Virus record (IMG/VR): IMGVR_UViG_3300040815_000684
Location: 1 to 20,902 of that record
DNA: 20,902 nucleotides
Direction: 5' to 3' (one strand)
DNA from: a virus
Shown one piece after another: positions 1 through 6,852 of the stretch (position 1 is its first letter; every line of letters starts with the position of its first letter). The notes beneath the pieces are model-generated. The model saw only the letters and a program-made list of their open reading frames with translations. It searched no databases and had not been told where the DNA came from. The translations under genes were made by a program, and so were the position numbers.

Positions 1-669
1 AGAGATTCGTCTACTCGTTGGTGTGCTATTCTACCGACTATGATACAGATAGAGGAAGCAAATCCTGATATTGTTCTCTATGGTGTTAATGGTGATGAAA
101 TGTTTTTCCGTGATTTGTTTCCACACCTACATTTATTACATTTAAAATATTATAGTAAGAGTAAAGGTTATATTGAGAACAAGATTATGGAAGATATGGA
201 GAATAAAAGAAATCATTACGGTGCTTGTTATTCTCTTGGAAGGAGAGGAAAAAAAATAAAGCATACTGACCAAACGAGCTTTGATTTCTTCAAATATAGT
301 ACTACAGACTCTTCATTAAATTATTATATTAACAATTGGTTGACTTCTGAGAAAGACTATGGTAAAATAGAATTTGATATGTTGCACCTTATAACACCGA
401 AGTTATATACACGGTCAATTAGTTGTAATAATGATGTACTTACTGCATCACTATATAATGATAGAAGAATTTACCACGAAGTGTTTAAAATTAATAATAA
501 GTGGTTAGAAGAGAATGCAATGGATTCTCCTATTCAGAGAAATATATTGAAAAAGTTTGATTATGAGTTTGTAACACCACATAAAGATGTGTTATCTGCT
601 AACTATTCAGACATATATGAAAACATTTTTAATGCAACTGTACCTCACTGTATGGAACAAAACATATAA
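1..669 (+). CDS. Asparagine-synthase-like protein, 3' part (5' end outside window)
   Basis: The frame is open from base 1 (R D S S T R W C A I L P T M...), so the ATG at 40 is internal and the gene begins upstream. The visible 222 residues resemble the C-terminal synthetase domain of class B asparagine synthases. YGVNGDEMFFRD recalls the family's GxGGDExFGG signature. The later stretch from LYTRSIS through RRIYHEV to IQRNILKKF recalls the region where these enzymes have RxSM..E.R.PFLD followed by a helical K.ILR segment. Known family role: ATP-dependent AMP activation of a carboxylate, followed by amidation. The PP-loop (SGGxDSS) and any glutaminase domain would lie upstream and cannot be checked. 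The second G of GGDE is N here. Phage members often sit with surface-sugar genes, so amidation of something other than aspartate is possible. The assignment is by motif only. Confidence 0.6.
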   Translation, partial: RDSSTRWCAILPTMIQIEEANPDIVLYGVNGDEMFFRDLFPHLHLLHLKYYSKSKGYIENKIMEDMENKRNHYGACYSLGRRGKKIKHTDQTSFDFFKYSTTDSSLNYYINNWLTSEKDYGKIEFDMLHLITPKLYTRSISCNNDVLTASLYNDRRIYHEVFKINNKWLEENAMDSPIQRNILKKFDYEFVTPHKDVLSANYSDIYENIFNATVPHCMEQNI

Positions 670-672
670 ATA
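665..672 (+). promoter_or_regulatory. Candidate T4-type late promoter octamer TATAAATA
   Basis: A perfect TATAAATA octamer overlaps the TAA stop of the upstream gene. Only five bases (agact) separate it from the ATG at 678. A T4-like late promoter would start transcription almost at that ATG, giving a leaderless or nearly leaderless message, and there is no Shine-Dalgarno sequence in front of the ATG. In AT-rich DNA a chance octamer is possible. Confidence 0.4.
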
Positions 673-677
673 AGACT

Positions 678-1277
678 ATGGGAATATTAAAATCAGCAGC
701 AGACTTAGTTTATACGATTCGTTTCTTGAAACTATTGGTTACTCCGTTTGAGAAGACCGAAGCATTCAAGGCAGGTATTATAGACAAAGACGGTAAAAAG
801 AATAAGGACTTCAATACGAATAGTACTGATGACCGTGAAGCATACCGTTCTCACTATACACCATTCCATCGTCTTGTATATAATCTAAAACGTCTAATGG
901 CAAAAGTGCCTGGCGGTCAATCAGTTGTTGCACGTTATGGAGCAGCACTCGCTCTTATCAAAGAACACGGTGAATTAAGTGATAAGAGATTAATGGAAAT
1001 CCACGAAGAGACTGGGATTGACATTCTTGACGTTCTTGCTGAAGAGTCCCAATGGTTTATCCTAGATGACAAACAAATGTCGCCTGGGGTCTATCGTATT
1101 AAATATGATACTATAACAACACAATGCGAAGACATTGTAAAGAAAGACGACAAAATTAGAATAATAGAATCTGAATCCTATCCTATTGCAGAAATACTTG
1201 GATTAGATATCTATAAAGGAATACACATGAACTCTAATCAGACAGTGTATTTCTCTACAGGGGAGATAACTCGATGA
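678..1277 (+). CDS. Conserved phage hypothetical protein (199 aa)
   Basis: The function is not recognised. The protein is soluble, without signal peptide or membrane segment. Its N-terminal two thirds contain a charged helical region (KLLVTPFEKTEAFKAGIIDKDG, then REAYRSHYTPFHRLVYNLKRL) that I associate with a conserved protein of marine T4-like phages, without a known role. The C-terminal part (about residues 115-199) has short beta-rich, acidic sequence. The ATG at 678 directly follows the previous stop and lacks a Shine-Dalgarno sequence, but it is the first start after the stop and precedes the conserved region. The stop overlaps the next ATG (1274), so it is probably translationally coupled to the following small protein and the holin. 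Confidence 0.75.
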   Translation: MGILKSAADLVYTIRFLKLLVTPFEKTEAFKAGIIDKDGKKNKDFNTNSTDDREAYRSHYTPFHRLVYNLKRLMAKVPGGQSVVARYGAALALIKEHGELSDKRLMEIHEETGIDILDVLAEESQWFILDDKQMSPGVYRIKYDTITTQCEDIVKKDDKIRIIESESYPIAEILGLDIYKGIHMNSNQTVYFSTGEITR

Positions 1278-1543
1278 AAGGTTTTAAAAACTGGTTTGAA
1301 GAAGAAATGACTGCTACAGGTGCAGTCGCAGGTGCAGGTGACGATAGTAGTACTGTTCCTGTCTATCTTGATAAGAAAAAGAAAAAGAAACCTGAAATAG
1401 TTAAACGATTTGAGAAACTTGAAATGACAATCGCAGATAGACAAAGAGAAAAAACTAAGTCTCAACAACAAGCACATCAAAAAAGAATGATGAAGTCTGC
1501 AAGAGATTCTATTAAAAAATATGAGAAGAGTAGGAGTAAATAA
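1274..1543 (+). CDS. Small basic/GA-rich phage hypothetical (89 aa)
   Basis: The function is not recognised. The protein has three parts: a short N-terminal FKNWFEEE helix, a low-complexity small-residue stretch (TGAVAGAGDDSSTVPV, residues 15-30), and a very Lys/Arg/Gln-rich tail with a KKKKKK run and predicted long charged helix (about 33-89). Small proteins with an acidic helix followed by a GA/DDSST segment occur in marine myoviruses; whether they are virion-associated or processed is not known to me. It overlaps the preceding gene by 4 bp (ATGA) and its last stop base is the first base of the holin ATG (TAATG), so all three are likely translated from one message. Confidence 0.65.
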   Translation: MKGFKNWFEEEMTATGAVAGAGDDSSTVPVYLDKKKKKKPEIVKRFEKLEMTIADRQREKTKSQQQAHQKRMMKSARDSIKKYEKSRSK

Positions 1544-2004
1544 TGTTAAGTGGATTACTTGGTAGTGTATTAGGATTTAGTGGGTCTGTTGTCCCTGCAA
1601 TCACTGAACACTTTAAAACAAAAGCAGACAACAAATTTGAATTACAGAAAATGGAAAAAATGGCAGAACTTCGTGCTGCTGGTTTTGACCACGAAATGAA
1701 AATGTTTGAAACCCAAGCAAGGGACAACGAACACGAAAGATTGATACAACACGATATCTCTATTAACCAAGGAACAGGTTTTATTGCAGGACTACAAAAG
1801 TCTGTCCGACCAGTCATTACCTATTGTTTCTTCGGTCTCTTTGCGGTTATTGAAATCACTCTACTAATGGAAGCATTAGAGAAGGGTTCAGATTTCAGTG
1901 AAGCAATCAATATCCTCTGGGATGACGATACGAAGGCAATCTTTGCCGCTATTATATCATTCTGGTTTGGGTCTCGTGCAATAGATAAGTCTCGTAGAAA
2001 ATAA
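1543..2004 (+). CDS. GTA-type holin family membrane protein (153 aa)
   Basis: Probable holin of the three-TM GTA holin family, which opens the inner membrane to release endolysin. Visible architecture: a hydrophobic/amphipathic N-terminus (LLGSVLGFSGSVVPAI, residues 5-20), a long charged helix (22-75), then SVRPVITY leading into TM at about 88-109, a short acidic loop, and a second TM at about 131-146 ending in the family-typical FWFGSRAIDKS. The combination of RPxITY before the first TM and FWFGSRA at the second is the reason for the family call. The start overlaps the previous stop. The other lysis candidate, an M15 peptidase, lies 9 kb away, so lysis genes are not clustered. Length fits the family. 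Confidence 0.75.
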   Translation: MLSGLLGSVLGFSGSVVPAITEHFKTKADNKFELQKMEKMAELRAAGFDHEMKMFETQARDNEHERLIQHDISINQGTGFIAGLQKSVRPVITYCFFGLFAVIEITLLMEALEKGSDFSEAINILWDDDTKAIFAAIISFWFGSRAIDKSRRK

Positions 2005-2007
2005 AAC

Positions 2008-2036
2008 TTGACTTTTTACCCTGACTAGGGTATACT
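2008..2036 (+). promoter_or_regulatory. Sigma70-type promoter for nrdAB
   Basis: TTGACT (2008-2013) and TATACT (2031-2036) are separated by exactly 17 bases and sit 3 bp after the holin stop. The predicted start near 2043 leaves a leader of about 65 nt before nrdA. The leader holds a direct repeat CTGAAAAACT at 2044-2053 and 2079-2088, 35 bp apart. Host RNA polymerase would be expected to use it early. Confidence 0.7.
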
Positions 2037-2043
2037 ACACAAA

Positions 2044-2088
2044 CTGAAAAACTCAAGTGTGATATATACTATTACGCTCTGAAAAACT
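2044..2088 (+). repeat. Direct repeat CTGAAAAACT in the nrdA leader
   Basis: Two identical 10-base copies lie at 2044-2053 and 2079-2088, start-to-start distance 35 bp, immediately downstream of the nrd promoter -10. The spacing is a little over three helical turns. A regulatory role is inference; chance is possible given the A-rich core. Confidence 0.5.
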
Positions 2089-2107
2089 ATACTCTATGGA
2101 AAAATAA

Positions 2108-4084
2108 ATGCCCGTAAAAATTGATAAGAAGAAGGACAAACTGCTAGCAGAATACGCAGTTGGAATGTTAAAAGAATTCTACCTAAATGATTATGAAAAA
2201 AGTCCCCAAGAGGGATTCGCAAGGGCATCAACCGCATGGAGTAATGGAGACGAAGAACTCGCACAACGTCTATACGACTATGTGTCTAATAAGTGGTTTA
2301 TGTTTGCGTCTCCTGTATTATCCAATGCACCCAACGGTCACGACATAAAAAGTAAAGGAATGCCTATCTCGTGTTTCCTTACCTATGTTCCTGACACTCT
2401 AGAAGGACTTATAGGTCACTCATCTGAACTACGGTGGTTATCCGTTTATGGTGGTGGTGTCGGTGGACACTGGTCTGACGTAAGAACTGTATCAGACATT
2501 GCACCTGGCCCGATTCCTTTTCTACATACTGTTGACGCAGATATGATTGCATATCGTCAAGGTAAAACAAGAAAAGGTTCTTATGCTGCTTATATGGATA
2601 TCTCTCATCCAGATATTGTAGAGTTTATGAATATGCGTATCCCTACAGGTGACGTACAACGTAAAGCATTAAACCTACATAACGCAATCAATATTACTGA
2701 CGAGTTTATGGAAGCAGTAATCAATAATACAGACTTTGATTTGCGTGACCCAAAGAACAACGAAGTAAAAGAAACTGTTAATGCACGTAAACTCTGGGAA
2801 CGTCTTCTAGAGATTCGTTTCCGTACAGGTGAACCTTATCTAAACTTTATTGATACAGCAAACAACGCTTTACCTCAACCACTAAAAGACAAAGGATTAA
2901 AGATTCACGGTAGTAATCTATGTAATGAGATTCACCTACCAACCTCTGACGATAGAACTGCGGTATGTTGTTTATCGTCACTTAATCTAGAATACTATGA
3001 CGAGTGGAAGGACACTACTATTGTTCGTGACATCATTCGTATGCTTGATAATGTGCTTCAATACTTTATTGAGAATGCACCTGATACTATTACTAGAGCA
3101 AAGTATTCCGCAGAAAGAGAAAGAAGTTTAGGTCTTGGTGCAATGGGATTCCATTCTCTATTACAGAAACACGGAGTTGCGTGGGAGAGTGAAGCTGCAA
3201 GGGATATCAACAGAACTGTATTCCAACATATCAATGAAGAAGCACATAAAGAAACTGAATTACTTGCAGAGGAACGAGGAGAGTATCCTGACGGTATTGG
3301 TTCTGGTAAAAGAAACTCACACCTTCTTGCGATTGCTCCTAATGCCTCGTCTGGTGTAATTCTATCAACCAGTCCTTCTATTGAACCATTGAAAGCGAAT
3401 GCATATACTCATAGAACACGTGCAGGAAGTTTCTTGGTAAAAAATAGATATTTAACTGAGTTACTAAACGAAAAAGATATAAATAATGATTCGACTTGGA
3501 CTTCAATCATTACGAATAAAGGTTCTGTTCAACACCTTCCTGAACTAACTGAAGGTGAGAAAGCAATCTTTAAGACTGCGGATGAACTTGACCAAGACTG
3601 GGTAATTACTCACGCTTCAGAGCGTCAAGAGTTTATTTGTCAAGGACAGAGTGTTAACCTGTTCTTCCCAGCTGGTTCTGAGAAGTCTTATGTAAACAAA
3701 GTGCATTTGAATGCGTGGAAGAAAGGACTCAAGGGTTTATACTATCTACGTACAGAAGCAAAACAAAGAGCAGAGAACGTATCGGAAAAAGTAGAACGTG
3801 TCGCCCTTCAAGGTGATACTCGTACTATCATCTACGGTAAAGTAGATTGTCCGTTTTGTTCTATGGCAAAGGAAGAACTCAAGTTAAGAGGTATTCCATA
3901 TGATTATATTAACCTGAAAGATATCGGAAAAACTGCTGCCGAGGTTACAGGTCGTAAAGTCAAAACAGTCCCTCAAATCTATATTGAAGGTGAATATGTT
4001 GGGGGTTATGACGAACTTATGGTATATTTAAATCAACCAGTAGAAACAAACGAAGGCGATGAATGTCGTGCTTGTGAGGGATAA
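2108..4084 (+). CDS. nrdA: Class I ribonucleotide reductase alpha subunit with inserted glutaredoxin domain
   Basis: Catalytic subunit that reduces ribonucleotides to deoxyribonucleotides for phage DNA synthesis. Residues seen: C89 (PISCFL) and C287/C288 (AVCCLSSLNL) for the substrate-reducing pair, N270-L-C272-N-E274 (catalytic Asn, thiyl-radical Cys and Glu), PNASSG at 411-416, and the radical-relay Tyr pair at 545-546 (GLYYLRT). There is no N-terminal ATP-cone; the protein starts directly in the R1 fold. After about residue 570 follows a full glutaredoxin domain (IIYGKVDCPFCSMAKEEL, active site C581-P-F-C584; TVPQIYIEGEYVGGYDEL at 620-637). Then comes an extreme C-terminus ECRACEG whose C653/C656 pair looks like the normal R1 swinging-tail cysteines. 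So the glutaredoxin lies between body and tail. ATG 2108 is chosen as the first start before conserved sequence. nrdB follows after 2 bp. Confidence 0.95.
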   Translation: MPVKIDKKKDKLLAEYAVGMLKEFYLNDYEKSPQEGFARASTAWSNGDEELAQRLYDYVSNKWFMFASPVLSNAPNGHDIKSKGMPISCFLTYVPDTLEGLIGHSSELRWLSVYGGGVGGHWSDVRTVSDIAPGPIPFLHTVDADMIAYRQGKTRKGSYAAYMDISHPDIVEFMNMRIPTGDVQRKALNLHNAINITDEFMEAVINNTDFDLRDPKNNEVKETVNARKLWERLLEIRFRTGEPYLNFIDTANNALPQPLKDKGLKIHGSNLCNEIHLPTSDDRTAVCCLSSLNLEYYDEWKDTTIVRDIIRMLDNVLQYFIENAPDTITRAKYSAERERSLGLGAMGFHSLLQKHGVAWESEAARDINRTVFQHINEEAHKETELLAEERGEYPDGIGSGKRNSHLLAIAPNASSGVILSTSPSIEPLKANAYTHRTRAGSFLVKNRYLTELLNEKDINNDSTWTSIITNKGSVQHLPELTEGEKAIFKTADELDQDWVITHASERQEFICQGQSVNLFFPAGSEKSYVNKVHLNAWKKGLKGLYYLRTEAKQRAENVSEKVERVALQGDTRTIIYGKVDCPFCSMAKEELKLRGIPYDYINLKDIGKTAAEVTGRKVKTVPQIYIEGEYVGGYDELMVYLNQPVETNEGDECRACEG

Positions 4085-4086
4085 CA

Positions 4087-5052
4087 ATGCTATTAGAATT
4101 TAGTAAAACATATAAACCGTTCTTGTACCCTTGGGCGGTTGAACTTGTAAAGAAACACGAAGAGGTACATTGGGTAGAAGACGAAGCAGAACTTTCTGAA
4201 GATATCCAAGATTGGAGAACTAAACTAACCGAAGAAGAAAAAGAATTTATTACCCAAGTATTAAGATTGTTTACTCAATCAGACGTACAAGTAGGTGAGA
4301 ACTATCACGAACTCTTGATTCCTCGTTTTAAAAACAACGAGATTCGTAATATGTTATCTTCCTTTGCAAACCGTGAAGGTGTACACCAACGTGCATATGC
4401 ATTGTTGAATGATACTCTGGGTTTACCTGACGAAGAACATCACGCATTCCTTGAATATAAAGAAATGGCAGATAAGATTGACTTTATGAAGGAAGGTGAT
4501 ATCAACTCTTTAACTGGTCTTGCTTTAGTACTTGCACAATCAGTATTCAACGAAGGTATGTCATTGTTTGCGTCCTTTGTAATGTTATTGAACTTCCAAC
4601 GTTTCGGTAAGATGAAAGGTATGGGAACAATCGTAGAATGGTCTATCAGAGACGAAACTCTACACGTACAAGGTAATGCAAAACTATTCCGTGAGTTCTG
4701 CGAAGAACATCCACGTATCGTAAATGACGAACTTAAATCTAAAATCTATCAAATGGCAAAGAATGCTGTTAAGTTAGAAGACCGATTCATTACTCTTGCA
4801 TACAAGTCTGGTGATATCGAAGGTCTATCTGAAGAAGATGTGAAACAATATATTCGTCACATTGCAGACCGTAGATTATTACAATTAGGAATGAAACCAA
4901 AGTTTGGTGTCAAAGATAATCCACTACCTTGGTTGGACTGGGTATTGAATGGTGCATCGCACGATAACTTCTTTGAGAAACGTGTAACTGAATATTCAGT
5001 AAATGGTATGGAAGGTGATTGGGGTTGGGATGAAGAAGTAAGTGTTGCCTAG
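4087..5052 (+). CDS. nrdB: Class I ribonucleotide reductase beta subunit (di-iron, tyrosyl radical)
   Basis: Radical-generating R2 subunit partnering the alpha subunit just upstream. All expected metal ligands are visible with E. coli-like spacing: D66, E97 and H100 (REGVH), E156 (NEGMS), E190 and H193 (RDETLH). The radical tyrosine is present at Y104, seven residues after E97, as in E. coli (E115/Y122), so this looks like a classical di-iron/tyrosyl class Ia-type protein rather than a Tyr-less subclass. The C-terminus (FFEKRVTEYSVNGMEGDWGW) ends with an aromatic-rich acidic tail, expected to dock on alpha and to carry a relay Tyr. Length 321 aa is compact for the family. Two bases separate it from nrdA, so they are one operon. 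Its stop overlaps the GTG of the next small gene. Confidence 0.95.
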   Translation: MLLEFSKTYKPFLYPWAVELVKKHEEVHWVEDEAELSEDIQDWRTKLTEEEKEFITQVLRLFTQSDVQVGENYHELLIPRFKNNEIRNMLSSFANREGVHQRAYALLNDTLGLPDEEHHAFLEYKEMADKIDFMKEGDINSLTGLALVLAQSVFNEGMSLFASFVMLLNFQRFGKMKGMGTIVEWSIRDETLHVQGNAKLFREFCEEHPRIVNDELKSKIYQMAKNAVKLEDRFITLAYKSGDIEGLSEEDVKQYIRHIADRRLLQLGMKPKFGVKDNPLPWLDWVLNGASHDNFFEKRVTEYSVNGMEGDWGWDEEVSVA

Positions 5053-5174
5053 TGGAAGAAGAAAACACATACATCTTAGAATGTAGTCTTTGCGAAACTC
5101 AAGTAGAAGTTACAGTCAAAGATAGTGAAGAAGAACCTCAATACTGTCCTATGTGTGGTGTTGATATAGAATAG
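5052..5174 (+). CDS. 40-aa zinc-ribbon microprotein
   Basis: This short reading frame starts with GTG inside the nrdB stop (TAGTG). The product begins MEEENTYILECSLCETQVEV and ends QYCPMCGVDIE. It contains two CxxC knuckles, C11-S-L-C14 and C32-P-M-C35, separated by 17 residues, the arrangement of a rubredoxin-like or zinc-ribbon fold. The middle is acidic (KDSEEEPQ). Such small ribbons in phages may bind RNA polymerase or nucleic acid, but nothing here shows the partner. Its position between nrdB and the nuclease, the overlapping start and the perfect metal-binding pattern argue that it is real. The start is a GTG without an obvious Shine-Dalgarno sequence; translational coupling to nrdB is likely. 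Confidence 0.75.
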   Translation: MEEENTYILECSLCETQVEVTVKDSEEEPQYCPMCGVDIE

Positions 5175-5186
5175 ATATATACCTTT

Positions 5187-5591
5187 ATGTGGATATATGA
5201 AGGTAAAGAGTTTGACCCTGAAGAAGAGTTCTTGGAACAATATCAAGGATTTGTTTATTGTCTTACAGAGTTAAGTACAGGTAAAAAGTATATTGGTAAG
5301 AAGTTTTTCTGGAAACCTAAGATACTTCCTGTTACGAAAACAAGAAAAAGACGCAAAAGAACAAGGGTTCAATCTGACTGGCGGAAGTACTATGGGTCGT
5401 CAGAAATGGTAAAAACACTCGTAGAAGGGGGTCAGGACTTCCAGAGAGACGTTCTAAGACTATGTAGGACAAAAGGTGAGTGTTCATACTACGAGGCAAA
5501 ACTACAATTTGAATATGACGTTTTGTTGAGTGACGAGTATTATAATGAGTTTATAGGATGTAAGATTCATGCCAAGCATATCAAAAGATAA
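5187..5591 (+). CDS. GIY-YIG nuclease, SegE-like (134 aa)
   Basis: Predicted GIY-YIG family endonuclease of the type found as free-standing genes in T4-like phages. Visible motifs: GFVY at 21-24 (variant GIY), KKYIGKK at 33-39 (YIG), a basic insertion KTRKRRKRTR at 51-60, DWRKYYGSS at 64-72 carrying the conserved Arg, and YYEAKLQFEYDVL at 101-113 carrying the metal-binding Glu (E103). The protein is only the catalytic domain, with no separate DNA-binding domain apart from the basic patch. It lies just downstream of nrdB, a region that T4-like phages often carry homing endonucleases in. It may be mobile or a domesticated DNA-processing nuclease. The 3' end overlaps the next gene by 23 bp. ATG 5187 has no clear Shine-Dalgarno sequence. 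Confidence 0.75.
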   Translation: MWIYEGKEFDPEEEFLEQYQGFVYCLTELSTGKKYIGKKFFWKPKILPVTKTRKRRKRTRVQSDWRKYYGSSEMVKTLVEGGQDFQRDVLRLCRTKGECSYYEAKLQFEYDVLLSDEYYNEFIGCKIHAKHIKR

Positions 5592-6852
5592 TTATTGGGG
5601 CACATTAAAGAATAACGGTGTATTGAATCGTCAAGTTATAGGTGGACGATACGGTTTTGTTTATGACGGTCAAGAGTATAAAGACTTTTATTTGTTGACC
5701 AATGAAATGAAATGGCGACTGCGTGATGCAGGTGCAAAGAAAGGTGATTTGATTACCATTTCTATTATGAAGGTCAACCTACAACACATTGCTTCTTTGA
5801 TTGCGTGTGCAGAACTAGGATTAAGAATATTCATATTAGATAGTCCTGCGACCAAAGAATCCCTTCCTTTTACTAAACTTGCACTTCACGGCCCAAGTGA
5901 TTACTATATCTACAGTTCAAAAGAAGATACCACTAAAATATATAACGGTCTTCATGACGAAATGATGAAACGATACGGTGGTGTTGGTATTGATTGTGAA
6001 TCACCTGCGTCTTCTGACAATGACTTTAATCACGAATATCATGATTGTGACTTTCCTAAAGTATTACCTACCGACCCACTATTAGTTAGTTCTACTTCTG
6101 GAACAACAGGAAAATCAAAACCAATCACATTCTCACACCAAGAAGTAATGGGTATATCAATTCGTAATATTCATACATTCTGGTTTGTGCAGAATTCAAA
6201 AGTAGTTCATTCCAGAAATCTACACCACGCATCAGCAATGTTAACTCACCTATTACCTGCATTGTTTTTTTGTTATGGTCATAGTTCATTTGCAATTGGT
6301 CACGACTTGAGTGCAGAAGAAGACGTTGACCGATTGATAGGATTAAGAGACTTATTAGAAAACCCTCCTTCTAATATAATGATACCCAACAAATCAGAAC
6401 TCTATGACTTTCTTGAAACCTTTGGTGGTAGATTCAAAAGAACAGTCAATATCAATATGTGTGGATTTGCATTAGACGAAGAGTTTGTAGAACTTGCAAA
6501 AGAATATAATGTTCTATTTCAATCACATTACGGTAGTATTGATACTGCAATTCCATTACTGGTAAATTATGTTGGAGAACACGATAAGATTATTCCGAAT
6601 AGTCTGGGTATATTACCAGACGATTTCTACAAGACTACTTTAGAGAATGGTCGTATGAAAGTAGAACACGAGTGGTGGGACGAACCACGATATATGGAAG
6701 ACGAACTAGAACTGATAAACGGACAATATATAATACATCCGAAACCAAGAACTGAGATAGAAATACCAGAGGGATTTGATATTACACCTTTCTATCAAGA
6801 TACTAAACTTAATTATGAACAACTAAGAGGACATTTGAGTGTTACATCGTAA
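5569..6852 (+). CDS. ANL-superfamily (AMP-binding) adenylate-forming protein, N-domain only
   Basis: Member of the acyl-CoA synthetase/NRPS adenylation/luciferase superfamily, which activates carboxylates as acyl-AMP. The signature phosphate-binding loop is intact: SSTSGTTGKSKP at 174-185, followed by ITFSHQEV. Upstream, KKGDLITISIMKVN.QHIASLIACAELGLRIFILD (58-91) matches the Rossmann-like half of the N-domain. HYGSID at 320-325 corresponds to the A5 motif, with Asp where Glu is usual. At 427 aa it ends near the hinge: no TGD motif, hinge Asp or C-terminal lid with the catalytic Lys is visible. It could still adenylate weakly, or be a binding or transfer module. The ATG overlaps the nuclease gene by 23 bp, with TAGGA at 5554-5558 as ribosome site. 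A degenerate tandem paralogue follows at once. Rare in phages; the substrate is unknown. Confidence 0.8.
   Translation: MPSISKDNYWGTLKNNGVLNRQVIGGRYGFVYDGQEYKDFYLLTNEMKWRLRDAGAKKGDLITISIMKVNLQHIASLIACAELGLRIFILDSPATKESLPFTKLALHGPSDYYIYSSKEDTTKIYNGLHDEMMKRYGGVGIDCESPASSDNDFNHEYHDCDFPKVLPTDPLLVSSTSGTTGKSKPITFSHQEVMGISIRNIHTFWFVQNSKVVHSRNLHHASAMLTHLLPALFFCYGHSSFAIGHDLSAEEDVDRLIGLRDLLENPPSNIMIPNKSELYDFLETFGGRFKRTVNINMCGFALDEEFVELAKEYNVLFQSHYGSIDTAIPLLVNYVGEHDKIIPNSLGILPDDFYKTTLENGRMKVEHEWWDEPRYMEDELELINGQYIIHPKPRTEIEIPEGFDITPFYQDTKLNYEQLRGHLSVTS
6825..6831 (+). promoter_or_regulatory. Ribosome-binding site supporting a GTG start at 6839
   Basis: AAGAGGA ends 7 bases before GTG 6839. The later in-frame ATG at 6884 has no comparable site, and the segment between them aligns with the paralogue upstream. 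Confidence 0.5.

Noticed and set aside
40-669. Full gene starting at ATG 40
   Set aside because: The same frame is open to base 1 without a stop and the GxNGDE-type motif is close to that ATG, so the true start is outside the window.
2096-2107. Three-codon upstream frame (ATG GAA AAA TAA) just before nrdA
   Set aside because: It is too short to distinguish from chance in A-rich leader sequence, and the same GGA probably acts as the nrdA ribosome site.
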